From: GCA-2728135 sp002728135
GTDB lineage: Bacteria > Pseudomonadota > Alphaproteobacteria > UBA828
Assembly (NCBI GenBank): GCA_963997635.1
Contig: CAXEND010000004.1
Coordinates: forward strand, 82,127-146,126
Direction of reading: 5' to 3'
Length of the DNA stretch: 64,000 nucleotides
Shown one piece after another: positions 35,175 to 43,813 of this stretch. The translations under genes were made by a program, and so were the position numbers. Within the stretch, counting starts at the first letter, position 1; the number at the start of each line of letters is the position of its first letter. The notes under the pieces were generated by a model. That model had not been told where the DNA came from and searched no databases. It worked only from the letters and a program-made list of their open reading frames with translations.

Positions 35175-36518
35175 TTACTTTCCTATACAAAAATCTTTGA
35201 AAACAATATCGAGAACATCTTCTATATCAATTCTTCCTGTAATACGTGCTAAAGAGTTTGATGCTTGACGTAAATCCTCAGCCTTGAGCTCAATCTCTGT
35301 TATTAAAAGAGAACGCTTTAGTGCCTCATAACATTCTGATACTGCTAAGCGGTGTCTTTCTCTTGTAATTAAAGGATTATCTCCAAGTTCATAACGATTT
35401 TTAACCATTTCTGTCAATTGATTCATAAACTCTGGAATACCAGATAATGTTAAACATGAAATAGACAATGGAGTTTTTTTAACAATTTTTTCTTTTACAT
35501 TTTTTACTAAATCAGATTTATTTAGAATTATTATTGTATCATCATCAAAAAGTTCAATTATTTCTGAAGGTATCTCAGGCCATTTCTCTCCATCTAAAAT
35601 CATTATTTTTATATCAGAAATTTTTGCTTCTTTATGAGATCTCCTTATACCTTCTTTTTCAATTTCTTCTGATGCATTGTGTATACCAGCTGTGTCACAA
35701 ATATTCGCGGGAATACCATCCAAATCTAAGCTTATCTCAATAATATCACGCGTTGTACCAGATATATTTGAAACAATAGCAACATCTCTTCCTGCAAGTA
35801 TATTCATCAGGCTTGATTTTCCAGAATTTGGGGGGCCAAGCAAAACAACCCTTATACCTTCACGTAATTTTTGACCTTTTTTGTTATCATTAAGATGATT
35901 TTTAATTTCTGATAATAGATCCTCTGTTTCTGAACATATAACTGAATTTAAGTCCGTTGGTAAGTCTTCGTCAGAGAAATCAATCTCTGCCTCTATCTTA
36001 GCCAGCAAACTAACTAGTTTTTGCCGCCATCTTTCATAAAGCTCCTTCAGACTTCCTCCCATTTGGCGTAAAGCCTGAATTCTCTGGCTTTCAGTTTCAG
36101 CAGCGACAAGATCCGCAACTCCTTCTGCTTCTGTCAGGTCTATTCTTCCTGCCATAAATGCACGCGCAGAAAATTCACCTGGCTCGGCCAATCTTATACC
36201 TTTGAGAGAAAGTATTGCTCTTAATGTAGCCTCACGCACGGCTCGACCACCATGAGTATGAATCTCCAAAACATCTTCACCGGTGAAGCTATTAGGACTT
36301 GAAAACCACAAAAACAGTGAGACATCAATTATTTTGCCTCTTTCAGGGTCATATAATTCATGTATAACTGCAGTTCTTGGGCTAGGAAGTTTTTTTTTCA
36401 CTAAACGCGTATATGTATTCTCTGCTAAACTACCAGAAATTCTAAATACCGCTATTGAACCGCGCCCTGATGGGGTTAATTCAGCTAAGATTGTGTCATT
36501 TTTATTTCGAAAATAGAT
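35175..36518 (-). CDS. mnmE: tRNA modification GTPase MnmE, with no canonical start codon
   Basis: MnmE is the GTPase partner of MnmG. The tetrahydrofolate-binding N-terminus (NDTILAELTPSGRG, then IAVFRISG), PNSFTGEDVLEIHTHGG, the G domain (GPPNSGKSS, DTAG, NKSD) and the terminal Cys-Ile-Gly-Lys are all present. However, from the in-frame TGA at 36609-36611 down to the conserved N-terminus there is no ATG, GTG or TTG; the first canonical start is GTG 36401, which would remove about 39 residues including the folate-binding strand. I place the start at ATC 36518, eight bases after a weak TGGA; ATT 36527 is another option. Length of 447 residues is then normal. Confidence 0.9.
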   Translation of the reverse strand: MYFRNKNDTILAELTPSGRGSIAVFRISGSLAENTYTRLVKKKLPSPRTAVIHELYDPERGKIIDVSLFLWFSSPNSFTGEDVLEIHTHGGRAVREATLRAILSLKGIRLAEPGEFSARAFMAGRIDLTEAEGVADLVAAETESQRIQALRQMGGSLKELYERWRQKLVSLLAKIEAEIDFSDEDLPTDLNSVICSETEDLLSEIKNHLNDNKKGQKLREGIRVVLLGPPNSGKSSLMNILAGRDVAIVSNISGTTRDIIEISLDLDGIPANICDTAGIHNASEEIEKEGIRRSHKEAKISDIKIMILDGEKWPEIPSEIIELFDDDTIIILNKSDLVKNVKEKIVKKTPLSISCLTLSGIPEFMNQLTEMVKNRYELGDNPLITRERHRLAVSECYEALKRSLLITEIELKAEDLRQASNSLARITGRIDIEDVLDIVFKDFCIGK

Positions 36519-36579
36519 ATCAAAAATCCAATTATTACAATTAGTTAAAATAAATGTGTAAATACACTTAATAATTTTA

Positions 36580-36933
36580 TTAGTTTTTAATTTCTTCTTG
36601 ATTAGCTGTCAGGGCAAGACGTTTTACTACGTTTCCACCAATAATGTGATCTTGGATTATCTCATCTATATCTACAATAGAACTATAATTATACCAGATA
36701 TTGTCAGGATAAATAACTATTGTAGGGCCTAGTTCACATCTGTCTAAACAACCCGAAGTGTTAATTCTTATATTTTTAATGCCAAACTCTTTGATTTTAG
36801 CCTTCATATATGCACGTATTTTCAATGCATTTTTTTCCGCACAACAACCTCTTGGATGCCCTGGTTTACGTTCATTAGTACAGAAAAAAATGTGTTTAGA
36901 ATAAAAACCATATTCTTCTGTTTCATTTTCCAT
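36580..36933 (-). CDS. Thioredoxin-like (2Fe-2S) ferredoxin
   Basis: A 117-residue thioredoxin-like [2Fe-2S] protein. The four cluster cysteines are arranged as expected: FFCTNERKPGHPRGCC at the N-terminus (first ligand in FxCxN, second in RGCC) and TSGCLDRCELGPTIVIYPD later, as in the C-x(n)-C-x(n)-C-x3-C pattern of the shethna/NuoE-like family. Partner unknown. ATG 36933 follows GAGG; an in-frame start at 36945 is weaker. Stands upstream of mnmE on the same strand. Confidence 0.88.
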   Translation of the reverse strand: MENETEEYGFYSKHIFFCTNERKPGHPRGCCAEKNALKIRAYMKAKIKEFGIKNIRINTSGCLDRCELGPTIVIYPDNIWYNYSSIVDIDEIIQDHIIGGNVVKRLALTANQEEIKN

Positions 36934-37097
36934 AACAAACCTCACATTAATTTCTTAATACACTAAAAAGATCATCTATCAAAATATCGTCATCTATTCA
37001 TATCTAATTTAAGGTCTTATGTTGAAAGTTATTTTGTTTTTATTATTTGATCCATTAGTTTTATTTTCAAATTTACAATTTTGATGAGTTATTTTAT

Positions 37098-37583
37098 ATG
37101 AATCATGCTCTAGAAATCATTACCATTTTAGGACCTATTGTAATAAAATCTGATGGATATGCGATTACTTCACTAAATTTTGGCCAAATAAGATCCAAAA
37201 CACCACAGAAAACCTTACCTGTTTTAAATGAAGCCTCTAAACAATTATATTCTTATTTCAAAAATATATCCTTTAAATTTACAGTTCCAATTAATCCTTC
37301 TGGCACTGACTTTCAATTAAATGTATGGAACTACCTTTCAAATATTCCTTACGGAGAAACTAAAACATATGGTGCAATTGCAAATATATTAAATACAAGT
37401 CCGAGAGCAATTGGGGCTGCTTGTTCTAGGAACCCAATATTAATTGTTATACCATGTCATAGAGTTTTAGGATCAAATGGAAATCTTGGGGGCTTTTCGG
37501 GGGGTTCTGGGATCAACACGAAGATCTGCCTTTTAAAACACGAAAATGCAAATCAAAATTCATACTTAAAACAAAAAAGCTAA
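37098..37583 (+). CDS. ogt: Methylated-DNA-[protein]-cysteine S-methyltransferase
   Basis: A 161-residue suicide DNA-repair protein that takes alkyl groups from O6-alkylguanine. The acceptor cysteine is Cys120 in IPCHRVLGSNG, preceded by the helix-turn-helix GETKTYGAIANIL and RAIGAACSRNP. No Ada-type N-terminal domain, so this is Ogt/AGT class. Divergent from the ferredoxin gene and followed 27 bp later by the dienelactone hydrolase gene. Confidence 0.93.
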   Translation: MNHALEIITILGPIVIKSDGYAITSLNFGQIRSKTPQKTLPVLNEASKQLYSYFKNISFKFTVPINPSGTDFQLNVWNYLSNIPYGETKTYGAIANILNTSPRAIGAACSRNPILIVIPCHRVLGSNGNLGGFSGGSGINTKICLLKHENANQNSYLKQKS

Positions 37584-37610
37584 TAATATCTCAACTAAGG
37601 GAGGAAACCC

Positions 37611-38312
37611 ATGCCAGCATCAATAGTAAATATTTCAGAAGAAAAAGGTGAAAAATTTACCGGTTTTCTAGCTCTACCTGACTCCGGTTCAGGGCCAGGT
37701 ATTGTTGTAATACAGGAAATATTTGGAGTAAACTTTGTTATGAGAGAAGTATGTCATACTCTTGCTGCACAAGGTTATGTTGCCATCTGTCCAGATCTTT
37801 TCTGGTCGTTAGAACCTAGTGTTGAGCTATGTGATAAAACTGATGGTGAATGGGCGAAGGCCTTTGATTTTTATAAAAAATTTAATGTTGATCAGGGAAT
37901 TTCTGACCTAGATATAACCATAAAATATTTAAGATCACACTCCGCATGTACGGGGAAGATTGGTGCTGTAGGTTATTGTTTGGGAGGAAAACTTGCTTAC
38001 TTGATGGCAACAAGAACTAATGTAGATTGTTCTGTGGGTTACTACGGCGTTGGAATAGGTGATGATCTTGATGAGTCAACTAATATCAAATTTCCTCATA
38101 TGCAACATGTGGCTGAGGAGGATCAATTTGTACCTAAAGAAGAGCAACAGAAAATAATCAAGGGTTTAAGCAGTATTGAAGGGGTAACTGTACATTCATA
38201 TCCAGGGGTAGATCACGCCTTTGCTAGGATTAATGGAGCACACTATGACCAAAAATCATCAGACCTTGCAAATAGTCGTACCTCAGATTTTTTTAATGAA
38301 CATTTAACATAA
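37611..38312 (+). CDS. Dienelactone hydrolase family protein
   Basis: A 233-residue alpha/beta hydrolase. The DLH triad is visible: Cys123 in GAVGYCLGGKLAY, Asp in the AEEDQFVP loop and His near 202 in GVDHAFAR, with the supporting Glu36 in IQEIFGVN. The name comes from chlorocatechol degradation, but no such pathway genes are near, so true substrate is unknown. A good GGGAGG ribosome-binding site precedes the ATG. Followed by the quinone oxidoreductase gene 18 bp later. Confidence 0.88.
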   Translation: MPASIVNISEEKGEKFTGFLALPDSGSGPGIVVIQEIFGVNFVMREVCHTLAAQGYVAICPDLFWSLEPSVELCDKTDGEWAKAFDFYKKFNVDQGISDLDITIKYLRSHSACTGKIGAVGYCLGGKLAYLMATRTNVDCSVGYYGVGIGDDLDESTNIKFPHMQHVAEEDQFVPKEEQQKIIKGLSSIEGVTVHSYPGVDHAFARINGAHYDQKSSDLANSRTSDFFNEHLT

Positions 38313-38330
38313 TTACTAAAGGAATAAACA

Positions 38331-39305
38331 ATGGTAAAGGCGATTATTGTAAATGAAACTGGGGGACCAGAAGTTCTCAGTTACGAAGATATATCTATTC
38401 CAACCCCTAAGAAAGGGGAGGTTAGAGTAGTACATAAAGCAATAGGTTTAAACTATATAGATGTTTACTTTAGATCAGGTGTATACCCTTTTCCTAGATT
38501 GCCTGGAATACCGGGAATGGAGGGTTCTGGAGTGGTAAAGGAAATTGGTGAAGGTGTTGAAGATATTAGTATAGGAGATCGTGTAGCATACGCTGCTGCA
38601 CCCCCCGGATCTTATCTAGAAGAAAGAAATATAAAATCAGAACAGTTAGTTAAATTGCCTGATGAAATTTCTTTTGAATTAGGAGCAGCAATGATGCTGC
38701 AAGGTATGACTGTAGAATATCTAGTTCGTCGAACTTATGAGGTTAAATCAGGCGAGACAGTTCTTGTTCATGCTGCTGCCGGAGGTGTTGGCCTTATGCT
38801 ATGTCAGTGGTTAAAACATATAGGTGCTAGAGTTATAGGAACAGTTAGTAGTGAAGAAAAGGCAGCATTGGCATCAAATAATGGGTGTGATCATCCTATT
38901 AATTACAAAACTGATGACTGGGTTTCTCAAGTTAAGGATTTAACAAATGGAAAGGGTGTTCCAGTAGTTTATGACTCTGTTGCAAAAGATACTTTTAAGG
39001 GATCTCTTGAATGTTTGAGTATCCGGGGTTTGATGATCAACTATGGTCAGGCATCAGGTGCTTACAATGAATTTGAAATCGGCATGCTAGCTCCTAAATC
39101 ACTGTTTTTAACACGACCGGGTTTGTTTCAATACATAATTAATAGAAACGAATTGATCGATTCTTCAAATGCACTTTTCGATGTTGTAAAGTCAGGTGCT
39201 GTTAAAATCCAAGTTAATCAAAAATACGCTCTATCTGATGCTCAGCGTGCTCATCAAGATTTAGAGTCTCGGAAAACAACTGGATCAACAATTTTAATTC
39301 CATAA
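38331..39305 (+). CDS. qor: NADPH:quinone oxidoreductase (zeta-crystallin-like MDR)
   Basis: A 324-residue medium-chain dehydrogenase/reductase without zinc ligands. Landmarks are RVVHKAIGLNYIDVYFRSGVYP, PGIPGMEGSGVV, the NADPH-binding VLVHAAAGGVGLMLCQWLKHIGARVIGT and the YDSVAKDTF segment. It reduces quinones by one electron and may detoxify reactive carbonyls. Last gene of ogt-DLH-qor, ending at a bidirectional terminator. Confidence 0.91.
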   Translation: MVKAIIVNETGGPEVLSYEDISIPTPKKGEVRVVHKAIGLNYIDVYFRSGVYPFPRLPGIPGMEGSGVVKEIGEGVEDISIGDRVAYAAAPPGSYLEERNIKSEQLVKLPDEISFELGAAMMLQGMTVEYLVRRTYEVKSGETVLVHAAAGGVGLMLCQWLKHIGARVIGTVSSEEKAALASNNGCDHPINYKTDDWVSQVKDLTNGKGVPVVYDSVAKDTFKGSLECLSIRGLMINYGQASGAYNEFEIGMLAPKSLFLTRPGLFQYIINRNELIDSSNALFDVVKSGAVKIQVNQKYALSDAQRAHQDLESRKTTGSTILIP

Positions 39306-39324
39306 TATTTAAAGCTTTGCATGA

Positions 39325-39360
39325 AATAAGGGGTGCTTCTTAAAAAAAACACCCCTTATT
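39325..39360. terminator. Bidirectional terminator between qor and rho
   Basis: An 11-bp perfect stem, AATAAGGGGTG (39325-39335) with its complement at 39350-39360, around a 14-nt A-rich loop. Read on the plus strand the stem ends in TTATT and read on the minus strand in CTTATTTCA, so it can terminate both converging genes. Its loop is large for a classical terminator. Confidence 0.72.
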
Positions 39361-39377
39361 AAATAGGTGGTTGTCTA

Positions 39378-40634
39378 TCATGCATTCATTGAATCAAAAA
39401 ATTCAGAATTAGTTTTTGTTGATTTGAGTTTATCCAAAAGAAATTCCATTGCGTCTGTAGTTCCCATTGGCATAAGTATACGCCTCAATACCCACATTTT
39501 TGACAAGCTTGCCTTATCAACCAACAATTCTTCTTTTCGTGTGCCTGATCGTGCAATATCTATTGCTGGGAATGTTCTTTTATCCCCAAGCTTTCTATCG
39601 AGTATAAGTTCTGAATTTCCCGTACCTTTAAATTCTTCAAAAATGACCTCATCCATTCTGGAACCTGTATCTATCAATGCAGTAGCAATAATTGTCAAAG
39701 ACCCTCCTTCTTCAATATTTCTTGCTGCACCGAAAAAACGTTTTGGTCTTTGCAAAGCATTAGCATCAACTCCTCCTGTTAATACTTTTCCTGAAGATGG
39801 TACAACAGTGTTATAAGCCCTTCCTAAACGTGTTATTGAGTCAAGAAGTATTACAACATCTCTCTTGTGCTCGATAAGTCTTTTGGCTTTTTCAATAACC
39901 ATTTCAGCAACTTGAACATGTCTGGATGCTGGTTCGTCAAAGGTGGAGCTCACTACTTCACCTTGAACAGATCGTGCCATATCAGTTACTTCTTCAGGTC
40001 TTTCGTCAATTAGTAACACCAACAAAATCGCCTCAGGGTGATTAAGCTCGATAGACCGAGCTATATTTTGTAACATTACTGTTTTACCCGTTCTTGGAGG
40101 GGCAACTATCAAAGCTCTTTGCCCTTTTCCTATTGGGGCAACTAAATCAATTATCCGCGAGGTTGAATCTTTAATTGTTGGATCCTCTATTTCAAGCTTA
40201 AAGGCTTCATCTGGATAAAGCGGCGTTAAGTTATCAAAATTGATTTTTTGTTTTAGTTTTTCGGGTGGATCAAAATTTATCTGATTAAGTTTTAATAATG
40301 CAAAATATCTCTCACCGTCTTTTGGAGAACGTATTTGTCCTTCGAGTGTATCTCCTGTCCTTAATCCGAACCTCCTTATCTGACTTGGGCTTACATAGAT
40401 GTCGTCAGGTCCAGGAAGATAATTTGCTTCTGGAGATCGAAGAAAACCAAAGCCATCTTGAAGAGTTTCCAAAACCCCACTTCCGTATATAGCTTGGTCA
40501 TTTTCAGCTAATTGTTTCAAGATCGCAAACATTAGATCTTGTCGCCTCATATTATTAGCATTTTCTATGTCCATCTCCAGAGCGAACTCAATTAGTTCGG
40601 TAGGGGACTTATTTTTTAACTCCTGTAAGTGCAT
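39378..40634 (-). CDS. rho: Transcription termination factor Rho
   Basis: The 418-residue hexameric RNA helicase. N-terminal MHLQELKNKSPTELIEFA, the RNA-binding cold-shock-like domain with GFGFLRSP and DDIYVSPSQIRRFGL, then the ATPase: Walker A PPRTGKTV, Walker B ILLVLLIDERPEEVTDM, and the Q- and R-loop segments SSTFDEPASRHVQV and GGVDANALQRPKRFFGAARN. No insertion, length usual. First-listed of the rho-hemJ-hemH-hemE cluster that points away from the origin. Confidence 0.98.
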   Translation of the reverse strand: MHLQELKNKSPTELIEFALEMDIENANNMRRQDLMFAILKQLAENDQAIYGSGVLETLQDGFGFLRSPEANYLPGPDDIYVSPSQIRRFGLRTGDTLEGQIRSPKDGERYFALLKLNQINFDPPEKLKQKINFDNLTPLYPDEAFKLEIEDPTIKDSTSRIIDLVAPIGKGQRALIVAPPRTGKTVMLQNIARSIELNHPEAILLVLLIDERPEEVTDMARSVQGEVVSSTFDEPASRHVQVAEMVIEKAKRLIEHKRDVVILLDSITRLGRAYNTVVPSSGKVLTGGVDANALQRPKRFFGAARNIEEGGSLTIIATALIDTGSRMDEVIFEEFKGTGNSELILDRKLGDKRTFPAIDIARSGTRKEELLVDKASLSKMWVLRRILMPMGTTDAMEFLLDKLKSTKTNSEFFDSMNA

Positions 40635-40835
40635 ATCTCATTCATTTTGTTGGTAAGGGGGAAGCTTTGTTTATGTGATTTATCTTGAAAAGCCTTTTAT
40701 AGGCCTATGTATTAAAAAGCAGTTTTTCTTAATGGGGAAATTACGGCGTTGATGTAGATATATATTTGAGATTTATTTTATTATCATATTCTGACTATGA
40801 AATGAAGTATCATTTAGAGAATGTCAAGAGTTGTA

Positions 40836-41279
40836 TCAGAATGGTTTAATTATTACCATTATAATTATCAATATCATAATCACGGTTGGAATCTCATTAA
40901 TTACTTTAAAAAATCTTGCACTGTGAGTATTTCTGTCCAATGCAAAGTCTTTTCGACATCTCCCAAGAAAAAAATGCACTCCTATAAGAATACAAATACC
41001 TACAATTTTTACCCAAAACCAGTTCTCATTTCCGCTTAAGTCAACTATACCAGGTATACCAGCCAATAGGCCTCCTAAAACAACTGTGATGATCATAGCT
41101 GGCAACATAATTCCAAAATAGAGCCGCCTCTCCATGATTTTCAAAGTTTTTGAAAGCTCTGAAAAATTTTGAGTATTTGCATGATATACAAATAATCTTG
41201 GCAAATAAAGCAAACCTGCCATCCAAGCAATGACACCTATAACATGAATAGCTTTGATCCAAATATAAAAATCATACAT
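40836..41279 (-). CDS. hemJ: Protoporphyrinogen IX oxidase HemJ
   Basis: A 147-residue, four-helix membrane protein that oxidises protoporphyrinogen IX in bacteria without HemG/HemY. The N-terminal helix IKAIHVIGVIAWMAGLLYLPRLFVYH carries the conserved His and the AWMAGLxYLPRLFVYH signature; the NWFWVKIVGICILIGVHFFLG and C-terminal IPTVIMILIIIMVIIKPF helices follow. Stands between rho and hemH on one strand, 15 bp after hemH, completing the late haem pathway. Confidence 0.93.
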   Translation of the reverse strand: MYDFYIWIKAIHVIGVIAWMAGLLYLPRLFVYHANTQNFSELSKTLKIMERRLYFGIMLPAMIITVVLGGLLAGIPGIVDLSGNENWFWVKIVGICILIGVHFFLGRCRKDFALDRNTHSARFFKVINEIPTVIMILIIIMVIIKPF

Positions 41280-41294
41280 GTATAAAGTGTTCCC

Positions 41295-42341
41295 TCATAT
41301 AGAAATACAATCACATGATGGACATCTAATTCTTACGTTTTTCGGTCCAATTTTATTACGTAATTTGTTATTTCTTATTGCTGAAACTGCTCCACCAACT
41401 AAATTGGCAAGACCACTGATAAAATCTTCATGTGTCCCTACTGTAGGTACCCGATGATATTCTTCAACACCACAGTCTTTAGCAAGCTTGAGGTATTCTA
41501 TATCCAGTTCTACAAGCGTTTCTGAATGTTCAGAAATAAATGCTATAGGTACGATCATCACATTTTTTTTGTCTTTCCCTGCTTTTTTTATTTCATCCTC
41601 GGTCGCAGGTCCTATCCATTCTAACGGACCTACGCGGCTTTGATAACATATGCACCAGTCTAATTTCTCTATGCCCAAACCTTCTACAATTGCTGAAGCT
41701 GTTTTTTCCACTTGTTTTTGATATGGGTCGCCCTGCTGAATTATCTTTTTTGGAAGTCCATGAGCAGACAATAAAAGCCTGTAATCACTTAGCCTGTTTG
41801 TTTGTATCGCTTCCCTAATAAGATCTGTCTGTGCAGAAATTAACCCTTTATTTGATGGGTAAGAACAGATGGTTACCGTTGGAATATGTTCAAGTGTTGA
41901 CCCTTTTGTAGACTTCCACCAAGAGTTAAAAGCTGAACCTGTTGTAGTAGTAGAGAATTGTGGATACAGAGGTAAAAGCACTATTTGCTGAGGATTAAAT
42001 TTTTCTACATTTATTATTGTTTCTTCCACAAATGGTTTCCAATATCTCATAGAGATAAATATTTCTATTTCATCCTCCGGTGATTCGGACTCTAACCGTT
42101 TTTTTAATGCTAGTGATTGAAGTTCTGTTTGTTCTAGAATAGGCGACTTTCCTCCTAGGTGTTCATAAATTTCTTTTGCCGTATTAGATCTTCGTTGTGA
42201 GATTATATGTGCTATTAATTGGCGTATTGGCGTTGGTGCACCTATTATTGCTTTATCACTGAATAGATTGTAAAGGAAAGGTCTAACAGCGTTTAATGAG
42301 TCTGGACCTCCTAAATTAAATAATACAACAGCTGTTTTCAT
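41295..42341 (-). CDS. hemH: Ferrochelatase
   Basis: Inserts iron into protoporphyrin IX. The 348-residue protein has VLFNLGGPDSLNAVRPFL, YPQFSTTTTGSA, the metal-site His in LLSAHGLPKKI, CYQSRVGPLEWIGPAT and IAFISEHSETLVELD. The C-terminus ends in RCPSCDCISI with three clustered cysteines, resembling the metal/cluster-binding tail of some bacterial ferrochelatases; whether it holds an iron-sulfur cluster is not decidable here. It follows hemE by 14 bp. Confidence 0.96.
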   Translation of the reverse strand: MKTAVVLFNLGGPDSLNAVRPFLYNLFSDKAIIGAPTPIRQLIAHIISQRRSNTAKEIYEHLGGKSPILEQTELQSLALKKRLESESPEDEIEIFISMRYWKPFVEETIINVEKFNPQQIVLLPLYPQFSTTTTGSAFNSWWKSTKGSTLEHIPTVTICSYPSNKGLISAQTDLIREAIQTNRLSDYRLLLSAHGLPKKIIQQGDPYQKQVEKTASAIVEGLGIEKLDWCICYQSRVGPLEWIGPATEDEIKKAGKDKKNVMIVPIAFISEHSETLVELDIEYLKLAKDCGVEEYHRVPTVGTHEDFISGLANLVGGAVSAIRNNKLRNKIGPKNVRIRCPSCDCISI

Positions 42342-42355
42342 ATAAGATATCTGCT

Positions 42356-43417
42356 TTAATTTGAAGAATTATAACTTTTAACTGTTTTAATTAAAGTTTC
42401 TACGTTATTTATTGGTGTTGTTGGTAACACACCATGCCCAAGATTAAAAACATGGTTTCTTTCAGAAAAATCTCTTAAGATTGTTCTTATATGTTCTAAC
42501 ATTGGAATTCCCCCATTCAAAAGTGCATCTGGGTCTAAGTTTCCCTGTAAAACACAATCTTTAGGTATATTTTCAGCGGCCCATCTTGTCGGAACGGTAG
42601 TATCTAAACTTACCGCATTAACTTTAGTTTCATTAACATAATCAACATATCCTATCCCTGCTCCTCTCGGAAAACCGATGATGGGAATGTGGGAATAAGA
42701 ATTTTTTATGTTTTGAACGATTTGCCTTGTTGGTTTGATAACCCACCTATGAAAACTTTTTGGCGAAAGAACACCTGCCCAGCTATCAAATATCTGGATT
42801 ACCTCTGCTCCTGCTTGGATTTGTTGTTCTAAATGCCAAGTTATCGCCACAACTAGGCCATTTATTAACCTTTCAAAACTGTCAGGGTCTCTGTACGACC
42901 ATCCCTTTACTTTTGAAAAAGTTTTTGTAGGACCTCCTTCTATCATGTACGTTGCAATGGTCCAAGGTGCACCAGCAAATCCTATGATAGCTGTTTTTCC
43001 TATGTCACTACTACTTATTTTTTGGATTGTTTCGTAAACAGGACTCAAATGAGATAAAAATTTTTGTTTATCTAATGATAAGTGACCCCTGTCTTCATTC
43101 ATAGGACCCAGTCTGGGTCCTTCTCCCTCCACAAATTTCACTTCTTGCCCTAAAGCATCAGGTATCACTAATATGTCTGAAAAAACTATTGCCGCATCTA
43201 AATTGAACCTTCTTATAGGTTGAAGTGTAATAGTTGTTGCCATGTCTGGTGAATAACATAAATCAAGAAAACTGTTAGTATTTACTCTTAATTTTCTATA
43301 TTCAGGAAGATATCTACCTGCCTGACGCATCAACCATATAGGTGTAGATGGTTCTTTTATTCCAGATAGAGTTGTTATTAATAGTTTTTCTGGATTTTCA
43401 GTTTTTCTATTTGTCAT
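42356..43417 (-). CDS. hemE: Uroporphyrinogen decarboxylase
   Basis: A 353-residue decarboxylase making coproporphyrinogen III. Signatures are PIWLMRQAGRYLPEYR at the substrate site, FSDILVIPDALGQEV, GFAGAPWTIATYMIEGG, IIGFPRGAG and VLQGNLDPDALL, FNLGHGVLPTTP. First gene of the hemE-hemH-hemJ run; its start faces the origin region. In Caulobacter hemE also borders the replication origin. Confidence 0.97.
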   Translation of the reverse strand: MTNRKTENPEKLLITTLSGIKEPSTPIWLMRQAGRYLPEYRKLRVNTNSFLDLCYSPDMATTITLQPIRRFNLDAAIVFSDILVIPDALGQEVKFVEGEGPRLGPMNEDRGHLSLDKQKFLSHLSPVYETIQKISSSDIGKTAIIGFAGAPWTIATYMIEGGPTKTFSKVKGWSYRDPDSFERLINGLVVAITWHLEQQIQAGAEVIQIFDSWAGVLSPKSFHRWVIKPTRQIVQNIKNSYSHIPIIGFPRGAGIGYVDYVNETKVNAVSLDTTVPTRWAAENIPKDCVLQGNLDPDALLNGGIPMLEHIRTILRDFSERNHVFNLGHGVLPTTPINNVETLIKTVKSYNSSN

Positions 43418-43813
43418 GGAAAAATTTCTTACTGTAAAAAACTTATTACTATATCTATATAGATAATAAAGGTTGTTGTAGTTGTAGTAGTAACAATGGA
43501 AATTGGGGATTACTAAGTTATCCCCAAAAAAAATTTGTTCTTAGTATGAAAAAATCTGTGGAAAAAAAACTAAGATCATACCAAGGGAGTTTATTTCCTT
43601 ATAATGTAATCATATGTGAAAAACGTTAATAAATGTATAACAAATTTTACTCACATTATTAGTATTCTAGGGGAAACTAATTAATAAGTAATATATAGAA
43701 TCGGTTGTTTTTGGGATAAAATTTTTTGTGTAACAGAAACTATTTATATCCACAAAGTATACGCAAATTATACCTTTTAAAGAAACATAAAGGCAAATAG
43801 AGATAGTGATTTT
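43418..43813. other. oriC: Probable chromosomal replication origin (oriC)
   Basis: A 396-bp, very AT-rich noncoding region between divergent hemE and ppsR, the same position as Cori in Caulobacter. DnaA-box-like 9-mers (consensus TTATCCACA, all one mismatch): TTATCCCCA at 43518-43526 (+), TTTTCCACA at 43557-43565 (-), ATATCCACA at 43746-43754 (+), and TTTTTCACA (TTATNCACA-like) at 43615-43623 (-). The first lies in an 8-bp inverted repeat (43503-43510 / 43520-43527). A 14-bp palindrome TATCTATATAGATA is at 43452-43465. Genes on both sides point away. dnaA itself is not in the window. Confidence 0.82.
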
